Source: Trichobilharzia regenti
Taxonomy: Eukaryota; Platyhelminthes; Trematoda; Strigeidida; Schistosomatidae
Direction: 5' to 3'
Length of the DNA: 64,000 nucleotides
NCBI GenBank assembly: GCA_944472135.2
Contig: OX235270.1
Coordinates: 72,611,168 to 72,675,167 of the forward strand
The notes below the pieces were generated by a model. The model was given only the letters and a program-made list of their open reading frames with translations, was not told the DNA's origin and did no database searches. The position numbers and the translations under genes were made by a program. This document shows positions 35,591 to 47,661 of the stretch, piece by piece. Each line of letters begins with the position of its first letter. Positions within the stretch are counted from its first letter, which is position 1.

Positions 35591-37429
35591 TATCAAAATA
35601 AACTTTATCCACAATGAAATTATACTGTACCACAGTGCACAGGTTCTATTCTTATATCGGCAGGTAATTCGTGACGGATTTTCCAACACGATTATACGTT
35701 GAACAACACACGTAGACGATGGTGCGTTGAAGGTGTTATGCTACTATTTGATGTGATTTGACAGTGGCTAGCAGTCGAATTCGAAGCGCTCTTTCCGCTT
35801 CATTTGCGATTCATCAACTAGAAGTGTATGCTTCCTAGTGGATGATGATGGATGGTGCTCCTACTAAAACTTCTCGGTAGTTTTAAAATCCAGAGCTTGT
35901 TCACTAAGCTACTGAACCACGAGAACTTTGATGGCTAAGGTCATTGAGAAATGAAAACACCCCAAGTTCCTACATTCAAATACATGGTAAACTAAAAAGA
36001 CAAAATTTAACCTCAGTACATATCAGTTTGTCACACTAATTAAATGAAAACAGCCAAAAGTTGATTGACACATAATTAGTACACACTGAAGATTTTCATG
36101 AACCTTGAGAATAAGTGCGATGTCAGTTGGGATCACTTTCAAAGTGTGAGAAGAAACTTTATACAAGTTACTTCATTAGTAAGAAGATATTAAATACACT
36201 GACTGATTTCAGTTGCACTGAAAAGATCAACATGTCTAAAATGCAGTTTCTCATCTACTAAGTGGCGATATCAATATTATTGGTCTGAATGATTCTTTGA
36301 CTGATCAGAGTTCAGATGTAGAGATACGATGAATTTCCTCAAGGTTTCCCACACGTTTAAACGCCGAACACTAGCAAGTATAATTAATACCTAAAGCTTC
36401 CTTCCTAATAAGTAGAAATGTATTACAGCAGGAGGAAAACGTGCGTGTTTCTTATCACTCAGTTTAAGTGTTGACAATGTATATTTGTCCTATGGACTTT
36501 AATAAACACCTGATAGAGATATCGGTTCCCATCAAACAACTAGCTTTCATTCCTCATTTATATTACTACCAGAAGCAAGCGATGCACTAATTGTATTCCA
36601 CTGAAAAAGAAGGGCATTAAGTGCATGAAAATAAGTCAAAGAATATACCAGCGTACAGAGGTTTATACTGCACTCGTGAAGGTAGTATATACAAAACTGA
36701 ACTAAAATTGACATGCCACTAACGATCAGGAGGAATAGAGTTATGTTGAAAGTATTAATACCGATTACTTCTTAGTTTACTTCTGAAAGCTATTGTCATT
36801 TATTCACTTAGTTCCAACTTGTTAGTATGGGAAATAATGGGTTGGACAGAATTCGTCACAGAACACTCTCACTACTATTAGAATAAGGTAAATGGACATT
36901 GGTGATAATAAGAATTATTATTATTATTATCGTTTATCTACTTATTAATTACTAAAACTCCTATGAATAAGCTAACAGGCTATAAAGAGCTATTCTGCGT
37001 TGTGCTTGGTGCGGTATATTGAATGCAAAACCTTTCAGAAATACTCGTTTCACTTATTATTAAACTGGATTCATACAGTACTACTGAGTCTATTTACCAG
37101 TAGGTGTCACTCAATTCACAATCTGACAGTCTCATATTATTACTAATTTAACCGTGAATGTACTTCCTCACGTCAGTCCAACAAAACGTAACCCATAGAC
37201 TATCCAGGTAACTTTTGAGACAACAACACAACACTTCTTTACGATACGACTTGCTAACAACACAGTACTGATCTATTTTCCTAGCAGTTTCTTCATTCAG
37301 AAGAAGTTAACTCACATAATAAATAGTGAGTTGTGATAATGTTAATCTTTCGGATCTGAAATTTCTGGCACGTTTTGTTTTTATACTGTACAAACATTGT
37401 TAACGTTGACTGTTGCTTTGAAATTTCAG
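35591..37429 (+). other. Intergenic or intronic, no recognised gene
   Basis: AT-rich, with a short ATT microsatellite at 36913-36931. If the exon at 37430 is real, upstream exons of the same gene should lie here or further left, but I could not identify one. Confidence 0.4.
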
Positions 37430-37853
37430 GCGGAAATAAAAGCACCATTGTTCAAGTTTTCACATCTTTCTACGGATGTAACAAGTCGTTTTTGGAAAGT
37501 TCCTATGGAACATGATGCAATACGGTATCGCCTTTATCCAAACAATTCTTTTGTTACAAAAACTGACACTAATCATAACCAGTACAGCCTAGGAAACTCG
37601 AAAATTCTATCAAGATCTTCATACGCACTACTATCTCCATTGAATGATAAGGAGAGGATATATATGTGCTCTAGTTTTAGTTCAATGCCACGAAGTAATT
37701 CCGAATTAATGCTTGACTCAATGTCCACGCGTAAAGTCACGTTCTCTCGTATTCATTTACCCGAATCTATCTCTATTCAACTAAGCGAGAAAATGTGCAG
37801 GAAAATGTATGACGATGAGAGTAATTCTGTCAAAAATATTGATGAAAACACAG
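37430..37853 (+). CDS. Exon of an unrecognised gene, ending at an RTE-A insertion
   Basis: A strong acceptor (TGAAATTTCAG, ending 37429) opens into 141 codons of complex sequence with no internal stop, beginning Ala-Glu-Ile-Lys. It holds Ser/Arg-rich segments such as 'STRKVTFSRIHLPE', and no domain is recognised. The candidate donor CAG|GTTGAT at 37853/37854 lies within the first bases of an RTE-A fragment, so the donor may come from the retroelement. Without splicing, the frame stops at TGA 37856-37858. A phase-1 acceptor that would fit lies at 62904/62905, 25 kb away. That link is only a possibility. The original exon may have been longer and truncated by the insertion. Confidence 0.5.
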
Positions 37854-40060
37854 GTTGATGAATATTTGGGGTACTCCGTAGTACTCGAGTAGTTTCCAAA
37901 TTGCTTCACTGTCAGAGGCCTTCTCAAAGTCTATGAAGTTGAGGTGGAGGTTTGATGGCCATTCTGTGCTTTGTTCTGTGATGATGATGCGTAGAGTTGC
38001 AATTTGGTCAGACCATGATTTGCCTTTCCTAAATCCAGCTGGTTCTGGTCGGAATTCTGTATCCAGTGCGTCCTTTATTCTCTCCAGGATGATGCGACTC
38101 AGGATTTTACTTGGTGTCGACAGGAGCATGATTCCTCGCCAGTTCTTGCAGAGTGAGGTGTAAGTCTCCCTTATTTGGTAGTTTCACGAGGTAACCTTTC
38201 CTCCAGTCAGTAGGCACCTTTTCCTCCTTCCAGACCTTCTGCAATAATGGAGTCAGCATATCTGCTGTCGTCTGTGGGTCCGCTTTCAATGCTTCAGGGG
38301 GTATTCCATCTGGTCCAGCTGCTTTTCCAGCTTTCAGAAGCTTGATTGCATTCAAGACTTCAGCTCTTGCTGGAGGATTGGTGTCAACTTGCAGTTGTGT
38401 GCGCGCTGTTGTTGGTATGTCTGGACTGGTTGCAGGTGGTGGTCGATTCAAGAGTCCTTTGAGGTGATCCGCCCATTGTTTAATCTGTCTTTCTTCCTTG
38501 GTAATCGGGTTCCCTTGGCTGTCTCTTATAGGTTTCACTTGTGTCGATCTCTTCTCAGATAGATACTTGGTTATCTGATATAATGTCCTCAGGTCCCTTT
38601 TGCCTGCTGCCTTCTCAGCTTCATTGACGAGGTTGCCGTAGAATTGTCTTTCGTCCTTCCTAGCACTCTTCTTCACTTCTTTGTCAAGTGCTTTGTAAGT
38701 TGAGCTCAGCATCTCTTTCTCCTGTCCGTCCTTGCATTGAATCATTTTCTCTTTCACCATTCTCCTCTCTTCTATTAGTTTCCAAGTGTCCGTTGAGAGC
38801 CATTCCTTGTCTTGTTTCTTCTTTCTTCCTAGAACCGTTAAACACGTTTCGTTAAAAATCACCTTCAGAGAGTTCCAATTGTCTTCCACACATGATTCCT
38901 CAGTGATGTCGCGTAGTGTTTCCTTCTTTGCTCTGACAGCTGCAGTGAAAGTGTCCTTTGTGGTTGTGTCCTTCAGTTTTTGAGTGTTGGACTTGCATTG
39001 TGGCCTATCCCCAGCTATCCTCGAAACTTTTAGCTTCACCTTGAAAGTCCCTTGTACTAGATAGTGGTCTGAACCCACATCTGCCCCTCTCCCCGATCTT
39101 GTGTCCAGTAGGCTCCGTCTCCACTTACTTGAGATTGAGATAAAGTCCATCTGGTTTTTGGTGTGTCCATCTGGTGAAATCCATGTCGCCTTGTGTATAT
39201 CCTTGTGTTTGAACACACTGCCACCAATCACCAAATCACTGAAGGTGCAGAAGTCTGAGAAGAGTTCACCATTGTCGTTCATTTCACCGAAGGCATCGCG
39301 ACCCATGGTGAGTTCTCTTCCTGTATTTTCTCCTCCCAGCTTCGCATTCATATCAACCATCAGGATTCTGATATCGCAATCTGGGACTTTGTCCATTACT
39401 GTTTGTAGTTGTCTGTAAAAATCCTCCTTCTTCTCTTGTTCTGAGACGTTTGTAGGTGCATAGCATTGAATGATTGCAACCTTCCTTCCTGCCTTTTGAG
39501 TTGAACCTAGCTGTCATTATCCTGGGGGACATTGGTTCCCACTGCATGAGAGCTTTGGTTGGTGTTGGTGACATCATGACGGCTACTCCCTCGGTGTGCT
39601 CGTGATTGTCCCCTGGGTGACGGGAATAGATTATTGTCTCCAGTTGGTAGTTGGCACCTTCCACATCCGTTCCATCTGCTCTCACAGATTCCCAACACTT
39701 CTATTCTATATCTTCTCATTTCTCTGGCTACTTGGGCAGCCTTTCCAGTTTCGTACATTGTACAAACACTCCACGTCTCCATCCTTATTTTTACTGTCAT
39801 TGAGAGAAGGCACGTCGGCTGTCTGGCTTCCCGAAGGCTTTCACCAGCCTGCGTCATTTCACTTGTCGGATTCCAGCGAAAAATAAGGTTGTTGTTTATA
39901 TTTTTAGTATTTTAATATATTTATGCGTTGGAGTTTCTGTAGCAATTCGGTTAAGTTTTGGGGGTGAAGTTGCTAGAACCACGCCCCAACTCTCCCTCTT
40001 TATCATCCGGGCTTGGTACCGGCTAGAAAACTAGCGATCTAGTAATCTAGGCGGGGTTTG
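37854..40060 (-). pseudogene. RTE-A LINE copy 1: endonuclease and first part of RT
   Basis: Minus strand, 5' UTR at about 39900-40060. The endonuclease starts near 39857 with 'MYETGKAAQVAREMRRYRIE' and continues through 'LGICESRWNG', 'DCDIRILMVDMNAKLGGE' and 'RGADVGSDHYLVQG'. A connector follows, then RT blocks 'KAGKAAGPDGIPPEALK', 'LLSTPSKILSRIILERIKDA' and 'NLHLNFIDFEKASDSE'. It ends abruptly at 'EYYGVPQIFINL', so the 3' half, including the catalytic YADD block, is missing. Compared with the copy at 48489 it has a 2-base deletion near 39640 and a 4-base insertion near 39495, plus a further frame change near 38130. The loss of the 3' end is the opposite of normal LINE 5' truncation, so deletion or rearrangement is likely. 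Confidence 0.85.
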
Positions 40061-40345
40061 GTAACAGAGCGTGTTTGAAATGTTTGGAATTAAGAAAAAG
40101 CGATGAGTTAGCATGAATTCGATAGGTGATCTTAAAATCTTGGCCGCAGTTTGTAGTATGATCGAAGCTGATCAAGAGTTTTATAATGTGTTGCACATAC
40201 CCTCTCTCATTTGAAATACCATGGTGTAGTGTGATTTCACATCCCTTTGTAAAGATTCTCTGGTGGCAGCCTATGTACCTTGCTCCACGAAAGCAGACGA
40301 ACTGACAGATCAGTTTGGGTAACCGTTTTCTATAAGCGCGCTTCT
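40061..40345 (-). mobile_element. GIY-YIG-like fragment of a Penelope-like element
   Basis: The minus ORF has 'FVCFRGARYIGCHQRIFTKG', close to the Cys-x-Cys-Gly-x-x-Tyr-Ile-Gly-Arg start of PLE GIY-YIG endonucleases, then 'INERGYVQHI'-like and 'FKITYRIHANSS' segments. It lies between two copies of RTE-A 5' UTR, and the same fragment precedes the inverted RTE-A copy at 47996-48290. Confidence 0.6.
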
Positions 40346-40475
40346 TCTGTATCAATTTGGTTAAGTTTTGGGGGTGGAGTTGCTAGCACCACGCCTCAAC
40401 TCTCCCTCTTCATCATCCGGGCTTGGGCCGGCTAGAAAACTAGCGAGCTAGCAGTCTAGGCTAGGTCGGTAATTG
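40346..40475 (-). repeat. Second RTE-A 5'-UTR segment
   Basis: Near-copy of 39945-40060, containing AATTTGGTTAAGTTTTGG and ACTCTCCCTCTTCATCATCC on the plus strand. It gives a 5'UTR - PLE fragment - 5'UTR order. Confidence 0.7.
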
Positions 40476-40599
40476 GAGTTACGTAATGCAAAATCAGTCA
40501 AGAGAATTAGGTTGTCACAAACAGTTGTTGAAAAGAAGTTATTTAATGGTATGAGCAGTTGGATGATTGAGTTTTACTCAGGATACACATAGAATCAAA

Positions 40600-41640
40600 G
40601 TGGATAGTACGAAATTACGTAGGAGTTTTGAATGAATACAAGAATTCTAAGCAATGAAAGTACAGGCAAAGAGACAAAATTAAGTCATCAAAATCAACAA
40701 AGTTTTTCCATAATAGTAGAAGTGGTTGAGTAATTCTCTTCGGTATGTACAGCTGCAGCTTTTCTATGTGAATGTCCAGAGCTTCAGCGATACAAAGAAG
40801 ACGAAACCGTATTGCCATTTTTAGGCTATTCTTGACTGTAGATTACTTTGAAGGAGGCGTTTGTTGAGATGGAATGATCAGTGTCAACCAGGTGTTCAAT
40901 TGTTGCACTCCTTATTGCACCAATATTGGCTTTACGCAACCATGCTGGATAGTTTTCGTGAATCTTCTTGGGCAGGATGAGCGTCGAACGACCGATGTAC
41001 CTGGCTGCACAGCAGCAGGGAAACTAATATATGCACATAGAAGTGGTCAGATGCGGGATCTTGTCCTTGAGGCTGCTGCAGATCAGTGGGCGTCTGGAGA
41101 ACACTATTCCTAGCGTTGCTGCAAAGAATGTTCTTCCGAGAGATGATGTGATCTTTCTCTTGAGAATATCGCTTGTTTAATCTCCCTTGAAATTCAAATT
41201 CATGTAGAGTTTCTTTTTAGGCGCAAGTGAAGTTTCATTTCTCCAAATTCTTGGTTTGATATTTTTGTCAATTAATCTTATTGGGTATCCATTTTGGATG
41301 AAGATTTCTCTCAGAATATCTAATTCTGTTTCCAGAACGTCGGAACTACAAATGCGTCGGATGCGGATGGCAAATGATTTCATTAAATTCCGCTCTTGTT
41401 GAATGGGTACCCAGCTATAGAAGCTTGTTAGCTGACCATTTTATGGATCAATCTTCTTAGGCACCTATCAGTTCTTCTTGTTAATTCCATATCAAGAAAC
41501 GGAATTTTTTTCGTTTTGCATTTCAAGACTGAATTTTATTACTGGATGGCAACAGTTAAATGTCTTCAGCAGTAGATGGCGAAGATACAATATTCGCAAA
41601 TGGCTTATACTACTGATAATTTGTTAGTAGCTGGTGTTTG
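40600..41640 (-). mobile_element. Penelope-like element fragment (linker and GIY-YIG endonuclease)
   Basis: From right to left on the minus strand: 'IPFLDMELTRRTDRCLRR' (about 41500), a relic of the conserved RT-end Phe-Leu-Asp block; 'EIFIQNGYPIRLIDKNIK' (41240-41310); 'CAARYIGRSTLILPKKI', 'ENYPAWLRKANIGAIRSATI' and 'EHLVDTDHS' (40875-41020), which are the GIY-YIG endonuclease blocks; and a C-terminal 'FRLLCIAEALDIHIEKLQLY' (about 40750). Several frame changes and stops are present. An intact PLE protein would combine RT and GIY-YIG nuclease activity. Confidence 0.8.
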
Positions 41641-42222
41641 AAGGTTTTAAGTATTACTCGTCCCAAGGGTTGAAACCGGTCATAATGGTGATCGTCAATT
41701 CTTACTTTTTTTTCTTGAAGTTATCCTGTCATCAGTCTCTACTTAAATATCCGTTTTGACATGTGCATAAAACAAACATTTAAGATACACGGAAAAATAA
41801 TGTATAGAATGTGAATTACGCGTGTTAATAGCGTTAACAGGAATAATGTTAACAACAGAATATATTCAACATATAATTAAACATTAAAAGCGGCAAAGTT
41901 TTTGAAGACAGAAGTTACATAGGACAAAAAGATGATGAAAATGTGAGTACAGTTTGTATTTCACAAGGATTTCATAAACAGAAGAGTAGGTCTTGTGATT
42001 AGAAGTTTAGGTACATTTGGTGACACCATTCTGTCAGGAATACGGATGATTTCTCTTTCCAACAAACTTACGAGTCAGTACAGAATGATTTCAAGCGCCT
42101 TTCAGAATGATAGTTACTTTTCGGTAGCTTAAAATCAAAATTTACAGAGTACACCTTGCCTGTCATGTGTGTGGCGGTAAATAATTCTGCAAAATCATTG
42201 ATCACAGCAATCATCACTGAAC
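41641..42222 (+). other. Intergenic, no recognised gene
   Basis: No ORF or repeat could be assigned. Confidence 0.4.
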
Positions 42223-42227
42223 ATTGC

Positions 42228-43640
42228 ATGCTGACCCTCACTTTAGGTCGACTCGCTTAGCTGAAAGCTTCCGGTCAAGCATCCATGCCATTTGGTACTC
42301 GTCCTGTCACGTTCGTGCACGATCACTAGCGAGCTAAGCATTCATCTCGGTCTAAGATTTGGTCCTGATATATATCTCGTAATTTGGACGACCGATTCTG
42401 TTCTTTTGCCTTGCCTTTGGTCTACGAGGAACGAATACTTTAGAAGTTGTCGGTATTAGATCTTGTGTTAGTATACTTCGTACACTCCGCGAACGTCGAT
42501 ACCGTCAGTCTCTAAACTGGTTAGCCCGACGTGATATTTAGTCGGTACAGGCGCCGAAGTCAGCGTCCTTCCTGCTACACCAGCAGATTGACAGAAGGAA
42601 CCTACCTTCAACCTACAGGCTGCAACCTTTGGAAATACGTCTATCTGAACGTAAATTTACGCAAACCTGTTCAGTGGATTTCCTTTCTCGCTGACGTCAC
42701 AATGTCCATCATTGGCACGGACCTACTTAATCATCATGATTTACTAGTGGACGTCCGCCGAAAACGACTGATTGACAATACTACTAGTCTGTCTATCAAA
42801 GGCATCGCCCACAAAGGCCCCAGCTAGTCGCTCGTTAAATTGAAGGCAATCCTTGATCCAACTTTTCAACTGATTGTTTATAAATATCCGGAACTTAATT
42901 TTTCGTCTAAAAATTTACCGCGCATAACCAGCAATGTTATGCAAAACGTCATAACCTCAGGACAGCCCGTGATATCTAAAGCATGATGACTGGTTCCTGA
43001 CAAACTGAGACTCGTTAGAAATGATTTCGACAGTGTGCTCACACTTGGCATCATTTGGCCATCGAATAGCCCATGGGCAGCCCCACTGCATATTGTACCG
43101 AAAAAGGATAGCAATGATTGGCGAACCACTGGTGATTACCGGCGAGTGAACGTTAAGACAACCTCAGATTGCTACCCATTGCTTCACATACACGACTTGA
43201 CGGCAACAGTATCTGGCGTGATTCTATGCGACGTTTCCCATCGTCCATAAAAGTTATCGCCGTAACGTCTTCAATACGTTGCATGGCTTATCTCACCCAG
43301 GTATTCGAACTACTGTCAAACTTGTAACTATTCGGCTTTGTTGGCCTGGTATTAATAAGGATGGGCACACACGTGCTTAGCTTGCCAAATTGCAGGGTAG
43401 TGAGATACACCAAAAGCCCCCTTGGTACCTTTCTTATTCCTGACGCTAGTTTCGAACACGTTCATATAAATTTGGTTGGATCCCTTCCGGAATCACATGG
43501 ATATACTTATATTTTAACCTGCATCGATCGTTTCACATGATGGCCTGAAGAAATACCCCTCTCAAGTCAAGGCAAGTCAGGCTCAAGTCATGCGGAATAT
43601 CTGGAAGCCGCAGCTAAATGAGTACTATCTCAAGTCTTAA
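42228..43640 (+). pseudogene. Ty3/Gypsy (CsRn1/Boudicca-like) remnant: LTR-like segment and deleted pol
   Basis: 42228-42515 is LTR-like (compare 13308-13580). From 42541 the plus strand encodes pol pieces. The protease reads 'VGTGAEVSVLPATP', where the catalytic Asp of the Asp-Thr-Gly triad is Gly, and continues to 'TMSIIGTDLLNHHDLLVDVR'. The RT N-terminus has 'NSPWAAPLHIVPKKDSNDWR' and 'TGDYRRVNVKTTSDCYPL' (about 43060-43200). After 43250 the sequence jumps to an integrase region with 'LSHPGIRTTVKLVTIRLCWP' and 'FEHVHINLVGSLPESHGYTY'. The RT catalytic core and RNase H are therefore deleted. Several stops confirm it is dead. Confidence 0.8.
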
Positions 43641-44289
43641 AGCTGCATGGTTTTTCAAAACGGGAATAAGTAGAAAACCTATTAGGAGACGAAAGAACCG
43701 TTTAGACAGCTAAGCAGTATACTATCACAAAGGGAATTCACCGCAGGCTTAGAAACAGCTGGATGAATTCCCTATATGTTTCTCAGTAGTGCTGCAGAAG
43801 AACAGTACTCTATGAAATGCTTTTTTGTATTTCTAAAATGAGATATCAATGTCCATATCAACTACAAAAGGGTGAAACTGGTTTTGAATAAAGTGAAGTC
43901 AGGGTAAACATTCAAAAGAGATCTGAAAATCAAGGACTGCGGTAGGCGATTTCATTCACTCAACTCTAAAATTTAGAACGTAGGGCTCAGATAATCCATG
44001 TCATCGTTAGAGACTCAGCTGGTCGTTTCACACTTGGAGTTAACTCGATAGCCTGTCGCCCAGTGTCATGCAGTGGTCTATTCAGCGTATGTTCAGCCCA
44101 ACTCCATTCCCTTCGGCAGATTAGTCGGGCGATAATTTGTTGTCTGGTTTGTTACCAGAGTCACTTTTTGCCCACCCTTTCTGGAGGACTTTGTGATCTT
44201 TAATATAGAGTAAAGGCAGTTGTTGATGAGAGTCTTCAGCCTTCTGGAAATGTATTTCGTGGCGCACCTAGTTTACTTGCTGATCATTA
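43641..44289 (+). other. No recognised gene
   Basis: No coding motif is visible. It may include decayed retroelement DNA between the Gypsy and RTE-A copies. Confidence 0.35.
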
Positions 44290-47200
44290 ACCTGAAAAAA
44301 GAGGGAAGGTTGGGCGTGGGACTAGCGAACCTCCTCCGGGAAATCAATCCAGTAGATACAGAAACATCAAAGATCTCCCATAGCAACTATGTATAAGCAC
44401 TTTGTACTCCTGCAAATTTATTTTGTCACACATGACCAGAAAAAATCAGTTACAAAGATCGCATACCATTAAAATATTTAGAAACAGTGAAAACTAGCCA
44501 GCGAGAGTGTCCGTGAGGCAGGTGGTATACCTAATAATAATCCAAGAAGAATCTTAGGACGCTGAACAGAGGGCTTTAAGAAACAGTTTAACCACAACGA
44601 CAGTATTCAACACTATTAATCACAGTGGGGCTAGCAATTCTACCCCCGGAAACCAATCCAATAACCATAGATTCTCTTGACTGGAATCGGAGAGACGAAA
44701 TGATTTGGGTTGGTGAAAGACTTTCGCAAGCAAGTCGGTCGATGTGCCTTATTTGGTGAAAGCGAAAATGGGCATAGAATTTCCGTTCACTGTTTGAACC
44801 TGGAATGCTAGTCAGATTGCCAAAGAAATGAAGAGATACATCATAGAAGTGCTAATCATCCGTCAGAGCAGATGGAATGCAAGTGGACTTCCGGAACTAC
44901 TAAATGGAGAGTCAATAATCTGCTTCGGTTACCCAGACAAAAAACACAAAGACTTAGGAAAGCTAGTCAGCCGATTTATCTTCTTTCAGACAAAGTAAAA
45001 GTAAGCATGTGGAATGTTCGCACAATATACGAAGCTGGGGAGCCTACTCAGGTTGATAAATTAACCAGAAGATATGGCACAGAAGTGTTGGGAATCTGTG
45101 AGAGCAGATCGAATGAAAGTGAACTCTCCAAATTGTTATCTAGACAGTTAGTAATCTACTCCGGTCACACAGAGCACACTGAAGGAGTAAGTGACTATAA
45201 TGATGTCGCCGACAGCATCCGAAGCTCTTGTGCAGTGAGAACAACTCTCCTCCAGCAGGATAATGGAGGAAAGTAACAACTACTCAATCCTACAAACAAC
45301 GCAAAAAAAGAAAATAAGTTAGACTTCTACAGACACCTGCACACAGAAGTGGATAGGACACTAAATGGCAATATCAAAGTCTTATTGGATTTTATGAGAA
45401 CTAAACTGGGTGAAGACAGGTCGAAAGGCTCTCGACGAAATTAATGAGACGGAGATCTCTTCGTATACTTCTGTGCCTTCAGTGAACTGATTATTGGAGT
45501 TGGAGTGTATGAACACAAGGATATACACAGGGAGACACGGATTTTACCTGAAAACTAAATGAATTTCATATCAATTTCAAGTAAGTCGAGACGCAGCCTG
45601 CTGCACACAAAACCTAGAAGGGTAACAAATGTGGGCTCAAACCATTATCTTGTGTAAAAGGCCTTCAAGGCTGAGTTGAAAGTCATCACAGCAACTGGAT
45701 AGATAACAATTTGAGTCCAACACACAGAAAGTGAAGAAAAATGTGAAAAAGACACATTGACTGCAGCCATCATTGCAAAATCGAAGACACTACTTGGAAT
45801 CACTGAGGAAACCTGTATCAAAGAAAGTCGGAACCCTGTGAAGATGATGTTCAAGGAAATGTCTACGGCAGTTTTAGGAAAAAAGAAGAGAAAAGACAAA
45901 GAATAGCGCTCTACGAAAATGTGCAAGCTTAGAGATGACAACGGAGGACAATGAAACAGATGAACAAATGCAAAGGTGGACAACAGCAGGAGATGATGTA
46001 CATCCCACTGAACAAAGAGGTGATTAAGAGTGCCAGGAAAGACAAAGACAACTACTCTACAACACACTGAAGACTGAAGCAGGACGGGCCGGAAGCTAAT
46101 GAGACCTAAGAACATTATATTAAATAACCAATTGGAGAAGAGATCACCATGGATGACACCGATAATAGGTAGAAAAGGGAGCCTAAAGAGAAGGAGCAAA
46201 GAAGGCAATGGACTGGTCAGCTCTAAGGACTCTTGTACCGACCGGCAGCTACAACTCGTCCAGAAATACCACCAAAAGCCACAGAGCTGACAGTCTGCAC
46301 CATTTCTCCAACAAAGCAGTTTTGAAAGCCATAAAGCTACTAAAAACGGGGAAGGAATCAGGACGGGCCGGAATTTCTTTTTGAAGCACTGAAAATGGAT
46401 CCAGAGACATCAGGGTGTATCATCATGTCATTATTGCAGAAAATTTGAAAGGAAATAAAGGTATCTGCTAATTAATAAAAAGGCTACTTTTTCAAACCAA
46501 CAAAGTAGGGAGACCCAAGCCATTGCAAGCATCGCTTCAGTTACAGTCAACACAAGTGAGAATGGAAAAGCAACACTAATATTCATCATTCTGACATTAT
46601 TGCAAACATTTGCTGGAATCAGCATAAAGAAAAAGATATATATCTCTAGCACTAGTTTCAAATTGGTGCTTCTACATGGTTCAAAGACTCTCTTTTCCTT
46701 CCCACTAGGTCGGAACACCTTAGAAGACATGGCAGGAGAGTTCAAAATCTAAGCAGAAATCATATTGTGGTTGAGTACTGGTTCTCACACCGAGTCATAA
46801 ACTCTTGGAGCCGACTCCCAGAAGATGTGGTGTCTGCAACCTCAACTGATTCATTCAAGAAGGATTTAGACAACCACAGAAATTTACTAGAAAAGGATTA
46901 ACATAGGCTGCAAGCCTTGTATCCTCAACCAATAAATCTGAATCTGAAGCATCAATGAAAGCATTTCCAACAGGTTGTAGACTTTCATCAAAAATCGCCA
47001 TTGCTCCATATTGAAAATCACCTTGCCAGGCAGGATTAGCAGCAGGAAACTCTGGGAATGAACCAACCAAGAGTCTCTTTCTCAACAAATATGCCAAAGG
47101 TAATAGAGATGGATCGGATACGCACTGAGAAGACGGTTTCGTGACAACGCTTGCTACGCCGTCGAGTGGAACCCAAATGGAAAACAGCAAGTTGGACGTC

Positions 47201-47365
47201 CGATAGTGACGTGAAGGAGATGAGAGCTTATGGACATTCTTGAGGCCAGCTACATAGAAGCAGATTAGCTGATAGATTTACATGGGAGGCAGTAAGATGG
47301 GGAAGTTTATGTTTTAGCAGAGACAGAGAACAACTTACGGCTGGTGAAGATCAGCTGTAGTTAGG
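44290..47365 (+). pseudogene. RTE-A LINE copy 2, heavily mutated, with a CR1 insertion
   Basis: Two 5'-UTR-like segments (44295-44372 and 44617-44700) precede an endonuclease start with 'SMWNVRTIYEAGEPTQVDKL' and 'RYGTEVLGICESRSNE' (about 45005-45115). A degenerate connector follows, then 'PLNKEVIKSARKDKD' (about 46010), RT traces 'EALKMDPETSGCIIMSLLQK' (about 46385-46440), 'SISIKKKIYI'-like and 'LVLLHGSKT' (to 46689). After the inserted CR1 piece it resumes with 'ILKITLPGRISSRKLWE' (about 47000), 'RWIGYALRRRFRD' and 'VEWNPNGKQQVGRP' (47110-47205). Frame changes and stops are frequent, so this is an old copy, but it spans nearly the full element. Confidence 0.75.
46690..46945 (+). mobile_element. 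CR1-type LINE 3' fragment nested in RTE-A copy 2
   Basis: The plus translation gives 'FSHRVINSWSRLPEDVVSAT' and 'DSFKKDLDNHRN', the C-terminus of the CR1-type ORF. A 3' end follows that resembles the one after 53160 (GGATTAACA[C/T]AGG). It interrupts RTE-A between its Leu-Leu-x-Gly-Ser-x-Thr and 'ISNRL' blocks. Confidence 0.7.
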
Positions 47366-47661
47366 CTGCAGGGAATATCTTACTGATCGATTTAGAAAGA
47401 CAACTTCTGAGCATATCTGAAGCCTGATACACACTGAATTCTAAATTTACAAAGATAGTTTTCTTTGCAACTCAGTCAGAGTCCAATTCGGATGATTTAT
47501 CTTTCGTGTCTTTGTCAATAAATAAGTTTGTGTAACGGTTTTCTGATATGAGGACGCATTTCTCAAGGATATTTTGCTAGCACTCAATAACTGTCATCCT
47601 TCCTTACAACAAACTATAGAAAGGGTATCTGAACAACTCATTCATTTTGTATATTTGTATA
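47366..47661 (+). other. No recognised gene
   Basis: A short interval between RTE-A copy 2 and a SINE, with nothing identified. Confidence 0.35.

Noticed and set aside
39101..39418. 105-aa plus ORF and neighbours at 39596-39915
   Set aside because: Antisense shadows of the RTE-A endonuclease.
45645..46208. 187-aa minus ORF
   Set aside because: It is antisense to the RTE-A copy 2 connector and rich in Phe/Leu/Ser, as expected for a shadow frame.
46855..47190. 111-aa minus ORF that looks like a real exon, with a CTTCTCAG acceptor-like site
   Set aside because: The plus strand of the same interval encodes RTE-A C-terminal blocks ('ILKITLPGRISS', 'RWIGYALRR', 'VEWNPNGK') and a CR1 end, so the ORF is antisense to retroelements.
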